From Acidimicrobiaceae bacterium (GTDB lineage Bacteria > Actinomycetota > Acidimicrobiia > Acidimicrobiales > Ilumatobacteraceae), in the NCBI GenBank assembly GCA_020637235.1, contig JACJWG010000015.1, positions 1-64,000 on the forward strand: 64,000 bases of DNA. Reading direction: 5' to 3'. Both the position numbers and the translations under genes were made by a program. Below are positions 1 to 11,755 of the stretch, piece after piece (the first letter of the stretch is position 1; each line of letters begins with the position of its first letter). The notes under the pieces are model-generated. The model saw only the letters and a list, made by a program, of their open reading frames with translations, was not told the origin of the DNA and ran no database searches.

Positions 1-931
1 CCTGGCTGACGGTGAGGTAGGCGTGGCCGGGTCGTTCGAGCGCGCGGTGCGACGAGATCGTGACGCTCATCGCGAGTCGGGCGGCGACGAGGTCGAACAG
101 CACGCGCAGTTCGTCGTCGTCGAGCGGGGCGATCGCGACGAACCCACCGATCACGCGACGGGCGGTGGCGACGACGTCGTCGACGTCGAGCAGCGCGTAG
201 GCGAGGCCGATCGCGAGCTCGTTCACGCGGCGCCCGAAGGTGGCGTCGCCGAAGTCGATCAGCCCGGTGATGCGGTCGCCTGCGACGAGCACGTTGTGGT
301 CGTTGGCGTCGTGGTGCAGCACCTGGGCCGGCAGGCGATCGAGCACGGGGACGACGCGGGCGGCGTGGCGGTCGAGGACCCGCTCGACCACCGCCCGGTC
401 CTCGGGGTCGGCGACGTCGTCGAGCCATGCTCGCACCGCCTGGGCCCGATCGAGATCCCACAGGAAGTCGCGGCGGTGGGCCGCCGGGTGGCCGAACGAG
501 CGCAACGCCGCCGACAGCTCGCCGAGCAGCCGGCCGAGGCCCACCCCCACCTCGGGTGTGCGGGCACCGAGAGCGAGCGGGATCCCCGGCAGGTGGGTGA
601 CGACCCGCACCCGGTGGCCGTCGACGACGCACGACGCGCTGCCGTCGACGGTGGGCACGACCCGCGGCACCGCCAGCCCCGGCGCCACGCGGGCGAGGTG
701 CTCGAGCATCGCGAGCTGCAGGTCGAGCACCGCGTCGTCCTCGGCCCGGTTCGACACCTTCAGCACGACCGCCCGGCCGTCGGCGGTGGTGAGCCGTGCG
801 TTCTGGTCGCGTTCGGCGTCGAGCGGTTCGACCGTGGCGGTGAGGCCGAAGTGCTCACCCGCGACGGCGGCGAGGCGCTCGTGCGACCATGCGGGCGCCG
901 GTTCGGTGAACACGTCTCGGGTGTCGGTCAC
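1..931 (-). CDS. Aminoglycoside phosphotransferase-family kinase, truncated by window edge
   Basis: The frame runs open from a GTG start at 931 to the left window edge, so about 310 residues are visible and the C-terminus is missing. The kinase-like fold is shown by LHHDANDHNVLV (catalytic-loop type HxDxxxxN) followed by GLIDFGDATFGRRVNELAIGL (metal-binding D). The extended ELAIGLAYAL context resembles hydroxylysine kinase/AGPHD1-type proteins more than antibiotic kinases. In that bacterial family the kinase is often the N-terminal part of a large protein carrying an M23 peptidase and a class III aminotransferase; whether that holds here lies outside the window. A TACGAT element sits 7 nt before the GTG, arguing for a leaderless start. 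Substrate unknown; antibiotic resistance should not be assumed. Confidence 0.8.
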   Translation of the reverse strand, partial: MTDTRDVFTEPAPAWSHERLAAVAGEHFGLTATVEPLDAERDQNARLTTADGRAVVLKVSNRAEDDAVLDLQLAMLEHLARVAPGLAVPRVVPTVDGSASCVVDGHRVRVVTHLPGIPLALGARTPEVGVGLGRLLGELSAALRSFGHPAAHRRDFLWDLDRAQAVRAWLDDVADPEDRAVVERVLDRHAARVVPVLDRLPAQVLHHDANDHNVLVAGDRITGLIDFGDATFGRRVNELAIGLAYALLDVDDVVATARRVIGGFVAIAPLDDDELRVLFDLVAARLAMSVTISSHRALERPGHAYLTVSQ

Positions 932-938
932 CCGAGCG

Positions 939-944
939 ATCGTA
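939..944 (-). promoter_or_regulatory. -10 element (TACGAT) of leaderless kinase gene
   Basis: TACGAT on the minus strand lies 7 nt upstream of the GTG at 931. Confidence 0.5.
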
Positions 945-956
945 CCGACGGGGGCG

Positions 957-1754
957 TCAGCGGCCGGTGAAGTTGGCGGGCCGGCGCTCCAGGAACGCGG
1001 CGACCCCCTCGCGGTGGTCGTCGCTGCGGAAACACGCCGCCATCGCCGTGGTGTGACGGGCCATGTGCTCGGCGACCGGGGCGGTGAGCCCCTCGTGCAC
1101 GAGCTGCTTGATCAGACCGAGGCTGTGCGGCGAGCCGGCGGCGATCGTGTTCGCGAGCTCCATCGCCTGGTCGAGCAGGTGGTCGCTCAGCACCACCTGC
1201 ATCACGTAGCCGAGCCGCAGCGCCTCGTCGGCGTCGATCATCGCCCCGGTGTAGAGCAGCCTGAGCGCGGGCTGCACCCCGATGATGCGGGGCAGCAACC
1301 AGGTGCCGGCGCCGGTGTCGGGCACGAGGCCGCGGTGCACGAAGTTCCACGCGAACCTGGCATTGGGGCTGCAGAGGCGGATGTCGCACTGCGAGGTGAA
1401 CTCCGCACCCATGCCCACCGCCGGCCCGTCGACCGCGCAGATCGTGGGCTTGCGGCTCTGGGCGATCGGCCACCACTTGTGGCGCTCCTCGGCCGTGCCG
1501 CGCAGACCCCGCGTCTCGCCGGGCACGGTGGCGAGATCGGCGAGGTCGGTGCCGGCGCAGAACGCGCCGGGCACGCCGGTGACGACGATCACCACGGTGT
1601 CGGGGTCGTCGTCGGCACGGCCGACGGTCTCGATGAACTGCCCGAGCATCGCGTACGTCATCGCGTTGCGCTTCTCGGGCCGATCGATCGTGACCACCCC
1701 CACCTTGCCCTCGCGGTGGTAGCGGATCAACTCACGTTCGGCGCCGTCGTTCAT
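957..1754 (-). CDS. Enoyl-CoA hydratase/isomerase (crotonase) family protein, 265 aa
   Basis: A full-length crotonase that would act on acyl-CoA thioesters in the cytoplasm. Visible features are the N-terminal VVTIDRPEKRNAM strand, the oxyanion-hole segment GAFCAGTDL near residue 65, and AVDGPAVGMGAEF near 110, which keeps the first catalytic Glu of hydratases (GAE). The second hydratase Glu (FGQPEI in mammalian enzyme) is absent: the matching segment reads FAWNFVHRGLVPDTGAG, so classical syn-hydration is doubtful and an isomerase or other crotonase reaction is as likely. TACGTT sits 6 nt before the ATG, so it probably has its own leaderless promoter even though it follows the DHOD-like gene on the same strand. 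Substrate cannot be told from sequence. Confidence 0.9.
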   Translation of the reverse strand: MNDGAERELIRYHREGKVGVVTIDRPEKRNAMTYAMLGQFIETVGRADDDPDTVVIVVTGVPGAFCAGTDLADLATVPGETRGLRGTAEERHKWWPIAQSRKPTICAVDGPAVGMGAEFTSQCDIRLCSPNARFAWNFVHRGLVPDTGAGTWLLPRIIGVQPALRLLYTGAMIDADEALRLGYVMQVVLSDHLLDQAMELANTIAAGSPHSLGLIKQLVHEGLTAPVAEHMARHTTAMAACFRSDDHREGVAAFLERRPANFTGR

Positions 1755-1760
1755 GGACCG

Positions 1761-1766
1761 AACGTA
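1761..1766 (-). promoter_or_regulatory. -10 element (TACGTT) of crotonase gene
   Basis: TACGTT on the minus strand, 6 nt before the ATG at 1754. Confidence 0.55.
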
Positions 1767-1770
1767 GCCG

Positions 1771-2758
1771 TCAGTGGCGGGCGGAGTTCCAGCTGTGGAT
1801 CACCTGGAAGTAGTTGGCACGGTCGTACACGTCGGGGTCGGGCACGTTGGCCCGGCTCACGCTGCCGCGCAGCTGACGCACGCTGTCGTAGTCGCGCTCG
1901 TCCATCCACGTGACCACCTCGCGCCGCAGTTCGCGCAGGTGTTCGGGTCCGTGGCGCAGCAGGGCGCTGGTCGCCATCACCACGTCGGCGCCGGCGAGCA
2001 GCAACTTCAGCGCGTCGGCACCGGTGTGCACGCCGCTCGACGCCGCCAACGAGCCGCGGACGAACTCGCGGAGCACGCCGATCCAGTGCAGCGACAGCCG
2101 CGATTCGGCCGAGGTGGACAGCTGCAACTGCGGCCGCACCTCGAGCGTGTCGAGGTCGATGTCGGGCTGGTAGAGCCGGTTGAACAGCACGAGCCGTCGG
2201 CGCCAGCGAGCTCGAAGCTCTTCGCGGTGTGGGCGAGGGCGGTGAACCAGGGCCTGATCTTCACCGAGCGGCACGTCGATCTCGTTGCACCTCCTCGATC
2301 AGCTCCATGTAGCGGCGCTCCACCTCGTGTGGAGAGCATCGGGTCGGTGACGGTGTCGTACAGGTTGAGCTCGATCGCGTCGGCACCTGCGTCGGCGAGC
2401 AGCGGCGTAGCGCACCCACCCGCCGGGCGACACCCGTTGATGCTCGCGATCACCGGGATCGACAGCGCCTCCTTCGCATCTTCCACCAGGTCGAGATGAT
2501 GGTCGGGACCGACCTCCACCCCGTCGAGGTGCGGCAGATAGCTGAGCGCCTCGTGGTGGCTGTCGCCGCCAAAGCTCAGCGTACTCGACGGCGAACGCCT
2601 CGTGCTCGATCTGCTCCTCGAACAGGCTCGGCAGCACGATGGCCCCGGCACCGGCGCCTCAGGCCGCTCCCACATCGCCGGGTCGCCAGTGACGGGACCG
2701 GGCGAGGCGACGAGCAGGCTGTGCAGCTCGAGACCGAGGTAGGTGGTGGACAGATCGA

Positions 2759-2762
<4 letters not shown>
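1771..2762 (-). pseudogene. Dihydroorotate dehydrogenase-like protein, multiply frameshifted
   Basis: The gene can only be followed by hopping frames. It starts MIDLSTTYLGLELHS at 2762, continues as LPSLFEEQIEHEAFAVEYAEL, then SFGGDSHHEALSYLPHLDG, IPVIASINGC, ADAGADAIELNLYDTVTDPML and SVKIRPWFTALAHTAK, and ends in the intact stretch LVLFNRLYQPDIDLD to HSWNSARH (stop 1771). That order matches the FMN-binding DHOD-like proteins commonly encoded next to nifJ; their exact role is not settled. I count at least five frame changes, all between about 2200 and 2660. Several fit the loss of one base from a short G/C run, for example near 2195 where restoring one C yields ADGLVLFNR. The start codon overlaps the expected nifJ stop as ATGA. 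It may be intact in the living genome (sequence errors) or a true pseudogene. Confidence 0.75.
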
Positions 2763-6402
<3,640 letters not shown>

Positions 6403-6406
<4 letters not shown>

Positions 6407-6636
6407 GCGTGCTGCCACCCCGGGACTCGATCGCTGCGCCAGAACAGCTCCAGGCCGGTGAGGACGTCGCGGATCGACTCCTTGCGCTGCCAGCCGTCGG
6501 GGACCGGCAGTTCGTCGGCGGCGGCCTTGGCGGCCTCGACCGAGACGAATCGGCGTGGGGCGAGCTCGGTGCCGTCGATGGCAGGGGGTTCACCCTCGTG
6601 TGGGACGGTGTGGATGACCAGTTCGACTTCCGGCAT
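6403..6636 (-). CDS. Small uncharacterised protein upstream of nifJ, 77 aa
   Basis: I do not recognise a family. The 77-residue product is soluble and acidic-basic mixed (MPEVELVIHTVPHEGEPPA at the start; FWRSDRVPGWQHA at the end). Its TGA overlaps the nifJ ATG (ATGA), so translation is probably coupled and a role connected with pyruvate:ferredoxin oxidoreductase is plausible by position only. A GGGGG run lies 4-8 nt before the ATG as a possible ribosome-binding site. The codon use is like its neighbours, supporting a real gene. Confidence 0.6.
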
Positions 6637-6717
6637 GCCCCCAGCCTGCGCCGCCGCCCCTGCGATCAGTAGGGCCGATGGTCACGGCGACCCCGTGTCC
6701 AGGTCCCATGTGGCTTC

Positions 6718-6754
6718 GTGAGCGAGATGCGCAGCCGGTGCGCATCCGGCTCAC
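6718..6754. repeat. Palindromic repeat, copy 1 of 4
   Basis: A 37-bp imperfect palindrome: outer arms GTGAGC/GCTCAC, inner arms GATGCGCA/TGCGCATC, loop GCCGG. It is paired with copy 2 about 15 bp away, and the flanks continue as cttc...ggac. It lies between the YjbR-like gene and the 77-aa gene. Confidence 0.85.
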
Positions 6755-6769
6755 GGACCGACGTGGTCC

Positions 6770-6806
6770 GTGAGCGAGATGCGCAGCCGGTGCGCATCCG
6801 GCTCAC
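6770..6806. repeat. Palindromic repeat, copy 2 of 4, overlapping the YjbR-like stop codon
   Basis: Same 37-bp palindrome as at 6718. Its GCTCAC arm supplies the TGA stop (6803-6805) of the minus-strand YjbR-like gene, whose last codons read CCT TCG TGA. Because it can fold right at a gene end it may terminate transcription. Confidence 0.85.
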
Positions 6807-7195
6807 GAAGGGGTCGATCGGTACTCGGACACCAGGGCCGGCGGGGCGGTGCACAGCCAGGCGTCCTCGATCGCCTCGGCGAGATGCCCGGGGCCCACCA
6901 CGTCGAGTTGCACCAGCACGGCGGCGTAGCCGTCGAAGTGCGGGATCGTGAAGAAGCCGGGATGGCCCTCGGCGAGCACCGCCTCCTTCTCGCCGAGGTC
7001 GTCCACCCGCAACGCCACGATCGGCCCCGACGGTGGGGTGTCCGCGCCGAAGCGCTTCAGGTCGGCCTTGCTGAACGGGCGCTCCCAGGCGAAGTGGGTC
7101 CCCCCGACGAACCAGGCCCGGTTGCGGTAGCTGGTGCCTTCGGTCACCCCCGGGAACGAGAGCGCCAGCGAGGCCACGTCGTCGACGGTGATCAT
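6803..7195 (-). CDS. MmcQ/YjbR family protein, 130 aa
   Basis: A cytoplasmic protein of the MmcQ/YjbR family (CyaY-like fold, sometimes annotated DNA-binding; biochemical role unclear). Family features are the start MITVDDVASLALSFPGVTEGTSY, the conserved FAWERPFSKADLKRFG in the first half and GHPGFFTIPHFDGYAAVLVQLD near residues 78-98, with the C-terminal AEAIEDAWLCTAPPALV. Length is normal for the family. TACGGT lies 6 nt before the ATG. The last few residues (TPS) and the stop come from the palindromic repeat, so the original C-terminus may have been altered when the repeat arrived. Confidence 0.85.
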   Translation of the reverse strand: MITVDDVASLALSFPGVTEGTSYRNRAWFVGGTHFAWERPFSKADLKRFGADTPPSGPIVALRVDDLGEKEAVLAEGHPGFFTIPHFDGYAAVLVQLDVVGPGHLAEAIEDAWLCTAPPALVSEYRSTPS

Positions 7196-7201
7196 CGGAC
7201 C

Positions 7202-7207
7202 ACCGTA
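7202..7207 (-). promoter_or_regulatory. -10 element (TACGGT) of YjbR-like gene
   Basis: TACGGT on the minus strand, 6 nt before the ATG at 7195. Confidence 0.55.
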
Positions 7208-7223
7208 GACGCGACGTCGCTCC

Positions 7224-8477
7224 TCAGTTGCCGAAGTCCCAGCCCATGCCCTTCGCGTACTGGCCGAGCACGTTCTTCGCGATCAGGATCTTGTGCACCT
7301 CGTCGGGCCCGTCGGCGATCCGCAGCGTGCGCGCCCCCTGGTACATGCCCCACAACGGCAGGTCGTTGCTCACCCCGGCCGCGCCCCACACCTGGATCGC
7401 CCGGTCCACCACCCGGGTGTAGGCGGCCGGCACGTGCACCTTGATCGCGCTGATGTCGGTGCGGGCGGCCTGCAGGCCCTGGTCGATCTTCTCCGCGGCG
7501 TGGATCGTGAACAGGCGGGAGGTCTGGATGTCGATGTAGCTGTCGGCGATCGCCCCCTGGGTGAACTGCTTGTCGGCGAGCACGCCGCCGTGCACCTGAC
7601 GGCTCGCCGCCCGCTCCACCATCAGGTCGAACGCCCGCCACATCTGCCCCACGCAGTTCATGCAGTGGTAGATCCGGCCGGCACCGAGCCGGTCCTGTGC
7701 CGCCTGGTGTCCCTCACCCACCCGGCCGAGCGCGTTGGCCACCGGCACCCGCACGTCGTCGTACTTCACCTCGCAGTGGTCGCTCTCCTTTCGACCCCAC
7801 ACGCCGATACCACGCACGATGTTCACACCCTTCGTGGCGGTCGGCACGATGATCTGCACCATCGGCCCGCTCCGGCGGTCGGTGGCGTCCTGCTCGACCA
7901 CGCGGCACATCACGATGAAGAAGTCGGCGTCGATGCCGTTGCTGGTGAACCACTTGTGTCCGTTGATGACGAAGTGGTCGCCGTCGATCACCGCGGTCGT
8001 GTCGAGCGATCGCGGGTCGCTCCCGGGGTTGTGCGGCTCCGTCATCGAGAACCCCGACTCGATCACCCCGTCGATCAGCGGCAGCAGCCACTGCTGCTTC
8101 TGCTCCTCGGTGCCGTACTTCACGAGGATCGACTGGTTGCCGGAGTTGGGCGCGACGACGCCGAACAGGCTCGCCGCACCGATCGCGTAGGCAAGTACCT
8201 CGTTCATGTACGCGTGGGCCAGGAAGTCGAGGCCCATCCCGCCGTACTCCTTCGGCAGGTGGGGCGCCCACAACCCGGCCTGCTTCACCTTCTCCTTGAT
8301 GTCGGCACGCAGCTCGAGCACCTCGGTGTGGTCGTGGAAGCTGTCCCCCTCCCGACGCTCGCGCCACAGCCGCTGCTCGTTCGGCAGGATGTGGTCGTTG
8401 ACGATCTCGGCGGTGCGCATGCGGATGTCGTTGATCCGCTCGTCCAGCGTGGGCACGGGCTTGCAGTTCATGGCCAT
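7224..8477 (-). CDS. Acyl-CoA dehydrogenase, 417 aa (ACAD10/11-like)
   Basis: FAD-dependent alpha,beta-dehydrogenation of an acyl-CoA. N-terminal helical domain (ERINDIRMRTAEIVNDHILPNE), middle domain GFSMTEPHNPGSDP near 150 and GHKWFTSNGIDADFFIVM, then the C-terminal helical domain with the FAD-contacting VWGAAGVSNDLPL. The motif RIADGPDEVH near 395 places it with the ACAD10/11-type subfamily; there the residue aligned with the catalytic Glu of MCAD (YEGT) is Asp. Length is usual for this group. Two in-frame ATGs exist (8477 and 8471); TAGCGT lies 6 nt before the first, which I prefer. Likely fatty-acid or hydroxy-acid degradation; substrate chain length not readable. Confidence 0.92.
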   Translation of the reverse strand: MAMNCKPVPTLDERINDIRMRTAEIVNDHILPNEQRLWRERREGDSFHDHTEVLELRADIKEKVKQAGLWAPHLPKEYGGMGLDFLAHAYMNEVLAYAIGAASLFGVVAPNSGNQSILVKYGTEEQKQQWLLPLIDGVIESGFSMTEPHNPGSDPRSLDTTAVIDGDHFVINGHKWFTSNGIDADFFIVMCRVVEQDATDRRSGPMVQIIVPTATKGVNIVRGIGVWGRKESDHCEVKYDDVRVPVANALGRVGEGHQAAQDRLGAGRIYHCMNCVGQMWRAFDLMVERAASRQVHGGVLADKQFTQGAIADSYIDIQTSRLFTIHAAEKIDQGLQAARTDISAIKVHVPAAYTRVVDRAIQVWGAAGVSNDLPLWGMYQGARTLRIADGPDEVHKILIAKNVLGQYAKGMGWDFGN

Positions 8478-8483
8478 GGGCCG

Positions 8484-8489
8484 ACGCTA
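8484..8489 (-). promoter_or_regulatory. -10 element (TAGCGT) of acyl-CoA dehydrogenase gene
   Basis: TAGCGT on the minus strand, 6 nt before the ATG at 8477. Confidence 0.55.
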
Positions 8490-8524
8490 CGCACGACGAC
8501 CCAGACGCTCCGGGTCGGAGGTGA

Positions 8525-9358
8525 TCAGGCGAAGAGTTGCGCCAGCGACGCCTCGGCAGCCGCGAGGTCGTCGCGCTGCTGGGCTTCGAGGCGGCTGAGG
8601 TAACTCACGGCGACGATCCCCTCTTCCACCATGCCGCCGTCGGTGTCGGACGGCAGCTCGATCGCGTCGCCCCACTCCATCCTCACCTGATACGCACCCT
8701 GGTGACCTTCCTTCGGCACCAGCTCGGCACTCGACATGCGCCGCGGCGGCTCGAGACCCACACGGGCGTGACCCCAGCCCTTCACGTCGGCGAGATCGCA
8801 GTTGGGCACGTTGATGTTGACCACCGCGGCATCGGTGAGGGTGCCGGCCTCGATGTCGCGCACCATGCCGCCCACGAAGGCGCTCGCCACCTGGGCGGCG
8901 GTGTCCCAGTTCTGCCCGACGAGCATCTCGTCCCAGCCCTGACCCTCGACGCCGAACCCGGCGACCGCCTGGCTGACCGCCACACCGGGGATGAAGCCGT
9001 TGCGCCCGCTGAGGCAGGCGCCGACGGTGCCGGAGTGGTACACCGACCGGCCGACGTTGACCCCCGGGTTGATGCCCGACACGATCAGGTCGAACTTCGG
9101 GCCGAACGCACCCAGACGGGCGAACATCACGCACAGCGCGGGCGGGCCGGACACCGACCAGGCCTCGTCGATCCCGTCGAGCTGGTGGCGGCACACCGAC
9201 GGTTGGATGAGATGCAACGCGCCGAGCGCCGCACCCGCACCCGAGTACTCCTGATCGGGAGCGATCACCACCACGTCACCGTGGGCCCGCATCGCCCGAG
9301 CGAGTACGTGCAAGCCGATCGAGTCGATGCCGTCGTCGTTGGTCAGCAAGATCCTCAT
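8525..9358 (-). CDS. surE: 5'/3'-nucleotidase SurE, 277 aa
   Basis: Metal-dependent phosphatase of nucleoside monophosphates, cytoplasmic, linked with stationary-phase survival. The N-terminus MRILLTNDDGIDSIG carries the metal-binding Asp-Asp pair; the Ser of YSGAG near 40 and Asn of SGINPGVNVGRSVYHSGTVGA near 95 complete the active site. Length is normal. I start at 9358, the canonical MRILLTNDDG; an ATG three codons upstream (9367) is possible. The frame stays open far upstream, but that extension is Arg/Gly-rich antisense of the methyltransferase and is not coding. It is divergent from the methyltransferase gene. Confidence 0.93.
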   Translation of the reverse strand: MRILLTNDDGIDSIGLHVLARAMRAHGDVVVIAPDQEYSGAGAALGALHLIQPSVCRHQLDGIDEAWSVSGPPALCVMFARLGAFGPKFDLIVSGINPGVNVGRSVYHSGTVGACLSGRNGFIPGVAVSQAVAGFGVEGQGWDEMLVGQNWDTAAQVASAFVGGMVRDIEAGTLTDAAVVNINVPNCDLADVKGWGHARVGLEPPRRMSSAELVPKEGHQGAYQVRMEWGDAIELPSDTDGGMVEEGIVAVSYLSRLEAQQRDDLAAAEASLAQLFA

Positions 9359-9454
9359 CGCTCCCATCTTGGCGCGTCGACGGCACCGGTGCGCCGACCG
9401 TGCGTGAGCAGCGGGCGAGCACGGTGTGAACGCGCCGTGAACGTTGCCACGTGA

Positions 9455-9460
9455 CACCAT
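9455..9460 (+). promoter_or_regulatory. -10-like element (CACCAT) of methyltransferase gene
   Basis: CACCAT lies 6 nt before the ATG at 9467; it deviates from TAnnnT at the first base. Confidence 0.35.
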
Positions 9461-9466
9461 GTGGTC

Positions 9467-10762
9467 ATGCGTCCGTCGGCCGTCCTCAGCTCGCTGCCCG
9501 CCCCGGCGGCGCGCCGTCTGGCGGTGCGAGCCACGCCCGATGCGATCCGCCGCCTGAAGGCCGGTCATCCGTGGCTGTTCGAGGGCTCGATCCGCTCGGT
9601 CAGCCACGAGGGCTCCCCCGGCGACCTGGCGGTCGTGTTCGACGACGACCGCCAGTTCGTGGCCATCGGGCTGTGGGACCCCGATTCGCCGATCCGGCTG
9701 AAGGTGCTCCACCAGGGCAAGCCGGCGCCGATCGACGAGGCCTGGATGCGGGCCCGGATCGAGGCCGCCGTCGCCCGCCGTCATCCGATCGCGATGCCGC
9801 CGCCCGACACGCCGCCCACCACCGCCTACCGAGTGGTGCACGGCGAGAACGACGGGCTGCCCGGCCTGGTGGTCGACCGCTACGCGCACGTCGCCGTGGT
9901 GAAGCTCTACAGCGCCGCGTGGGTGGCCCACCTGCCGGTGGTGGTGCCGATCCTGCGCGAGGTGGTGTCGGTCAGTTCGATCGTGTTGCGGCTCGCCCGC
10001 TCGATCCCGCCCCATCACCTGCACGGCCTGGAGGAGGGCCAGTCGCTCGTCGGTCCGGAGATCTCGGCGCCGGTGTCGTTCCTCGAACACGGGCTCCGCT
10101 TCGAAGCCGACGTGGTGGCCGGGCAGAAGACCGGCCACTTCCTCGACCAGCGTGACAACCGGATCGAGGTGGGCCGTCGGGCCCGGGGCGCACGGGTGCT
10201 CGACGTGTTCTCGTGCACCGGCGGCTTCGGCGTGCACGCCGCGGCGGGCGGCGCTCGCTCGGTGCTGAGCGTCGACGCGAACCCACAGGCGATCGCCATG
10301 GCGGAGCGGCACATGTCGCTCAACATGGACCGTCCCGACGTTGCTGCGTGCCGCCACGAGACCGTCACCGGCGACGCGTTCGGTGCCCTCGAACGGCTCG
10401 CCGCGGCGCGCCGACGCTTCGACATCGTCGTCGTCGACCCGCCGTCGTTCGCACCCAACGCGGCCTCGGTCCCCCGCGCGCTGTCCGCCTACGAGCGACT
10501 CGCCCAGCTCTCGGCGCCGCTCGTGGAGATCGGCGGGCTGCTCGTGTCGGCGTCGTGCTCGTCGCGCGTGACGCTGCCCGACTTCGTGCGTGCGGTGCAC
10601 GCTGGCGCCGCGAAGGCCGGCTTCGAGCTCGACGAAGAACGACGTACCGAGCACCCGATCGACCATCCGATCGGGTTCGCCGAGGGCGCCTACCTCAAGG
10701 CGGTGTGGTCGCGCCCGCGCAAGTCGTCCGGCGCGTTCCCGCCGTTCGATCCCCTCCGATGA
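9467..10762 (+). CDS. Class I rRNA methyltransferase, RlmI-like, 431 aa
   Basis: SAM-dependent methyltransferase of the RlmI family (23S rRNA m5C type). A PUA-like N-terminal RNA-binding part contains the family signature LKAGHPWLFEGSI near residue 30; the central part has YRVVHGENDGLPGLVVDRY; the Rossmann domain has the SAM motif VLDVFSCTGGFGVHAA near 245, the acidic VLSVDANPQAI, and VVDPPSFAP near 325, followed by SASCSSRV with a candidate catalytic Cys. ATG 9467 is preferred over GTG 9461. Its TGA overlaps the ATG of the next gene (ATGA), so the two are probably co-translated. Confidence 0.88.
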   Translation: MRPSAVLSSLPAPAARRLAVRATPDAIRRLKAGHPWLFEGSIRSVSHEGSPGDLAVVFDDDRQFVAIGLWDPDSPIRLKVLHQGKPAPIDEAWMRARIEAAVARRHPIAMPPPDTPPTTAYRVVHGENDGLPGLVVDRYAHVAVVKLYSAAWVAHLPVVVPILREVVSVSSIVLRLARSIPPHHLHGLEEGQSLVGPEISAPVSFLEHGLRFEADVVAGQKTGHFLDQRDNRIEVGRRARGARVLDVFSCTGGFGVHAAAGGARSVLSVDANPQAIAMAERHMSLNMDRPDVAACRHETVTGDAFGALERLAAARRRFDIVVVDPPSFAPNAASVPRALSAYERLAQLSAPLVEIGGLLVSASCSSRVTLPDFVRAVHAGAAKAGFELDEERRTEHPIDHPIGFAEGAYLKAVWSRPRKSSGAFPPFDPLR

Positions 10763-11724
10763 TCCCGACGATCGACCTCCGCCGCGCCGACGCGCCAGCG
10801 GCACTCGGCGCCGCGTGTGCCTCCGTCGGCTTCTTCCAGATCACCGGGCACGGCGTCGACCCGGGCGTGATCGACGCCGCGTGGCGGGCGGCGCGTGCGT
10901 TCTTCGATCTGCCCGAGGCCGAACGCGACACCGTCCGGCAACGTCCCGGCGACGCCTACGGGTACGTGCCGATGGAACACGAGTCGCTCGAACGGTCGCT
11001 CCGTGACGGCGCCGCACCAGCCGATCTGAAGCAGACGTTCAACGTCGGCCCGCTCGCCCACCCGTCGGTCGACCTCGCCGATCCGGTGGCGGCATGGGCG
11101 TTCGGCCCGACCCCGTGGCCGCCTGCGCTGCCCGAGCTCGAGCCGGCGATGCGCGCCTCCTTCGCCGCCATGGACGACCTCGTCCGTCGCCTGCTCGCGA
11201 TCCTCGCGGTGGCGCTCGACCAGCCCCCGACGTTCTTCGAACCGTACGTCGACCGTGCGCCCGGTGCGTTGCGCGCGCTCGACTACCCCGACCTCGGCGA
11301 TCGCGCGCCCGAGCCCGGCCAGCTGCGCGCCGGGGCCCACACCGACTACGGCACGCTCACCGTGCTGCGCCAGGACGACGCCCCAGGTGGGCTCGAAGTG
11401 CTCGACCCGCGCACCGACTCCTGGGTGGCCGTACCTGCGGATCCCGACGCCTTCGTGGTGAACCTCGGCGATCTGATGCAGCGGTGGACCGGCGACCGGT
11501 GGCGCTCGACGCTGCACCGCGTGGTGGTGCCGCCAGCTCAGCCGACGGGCTCCGATCACCGCAGCACACGCCGCCAGAGCATGGCGTTCTTCCACAACGC
11601 GAACGTCGACGCGCGTATCGAGGTGATCCCCACGTGCGTCCCCGACGGCGAGACCGCCCGCCACGAGCCGGTGATCGCCGGACCGCATCTCATGTCGAAG
11701 TTCCACCGCGCCACCTCGATCTGA
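10759..11724 (+). CDS. Isopenicillin N synthase-like 2OG-Fe(II) oxygenase, 321 aa
   Basis: Non-haem iron oxygenase of the isopenicillin N synthase/flavanone hydroxylase superfamily. An N-terminal DIOX_N domain starts MIPTIDLRRADAPAALGAACASVGFFQITGHGV. The iron triad is HTDYGTLT (His-x-Asp) near 195 and the distal His of LHRVV near 255; RRQS gives the Arg that would hold 2-oxoglutarate. PDLGDRAPEPGQLRAGAHTDYG matches actinobacterial members annotated as generic oxidoreductases. Substrate unknown, and there is no NRPS nearby, so penicillin chemistry is not implied. The start overlaps the methyltransferase stop as ATGA. Confidence 0.9.
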   Translation: MIPTIDLRRADAPAALGAACASVGFFQITGHGVDPGVIDAAWRAARAFFDLPEAERDTVRQRPGDAYGYVPMEHESLERSLRDGAAPADLKQTFNVGPLAHPSVDLADPVAAWAFGPTPWPPALPELEPAMRASFAAMDDLVRRLLAILAVALDQPPTFFEPYVDRAPGALRALDYPDLGDRAPEPGQLRAGAHTDYGTLTVLRQDDAPGGLEVLDPRTDSWVAVPADPDAFVVNLGDLMQRWTGDRWRSTLHRVVVPPAQPTGSDHRSTRRQSMAFFHNANVDARIEVIPTCVPDGETARHEPVIAGPHLMSKFHRATSI

Positions 11725-11743
11725 TCGCGCTCGCCCGGATCGC

Positions 11744-11749
11744 TACGGT
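11744..11749 (+). promoter_or_regulatory. -10 element (TACGGT) of GH3 gene
   Basis: TACGGT, 6 nt before the ATG at 11756. Confidence 0.55.
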
Positions 11750-11755
11750 TCGGCC

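Noticed and set aside
240..1913. Plus-strand open frame over the kinase and crotonase genes
   Set aside because: Antisense shadow; Arg/Ser-rich without domain signatures, and both minus-strand genes are well supported.
9359..10804. N-terminal extension of SurE to a 759-residue frame
   Set aside because: The extension lies antisense to the RlmI-like methyltransferase; SurE has its canonical start at 9358.
10759..11724. Beta-lactam biosynthesis gene
   Set aside because: Isopenicillin N synthase-like fold only; no ACV synthetase or other cluster genes nearby.
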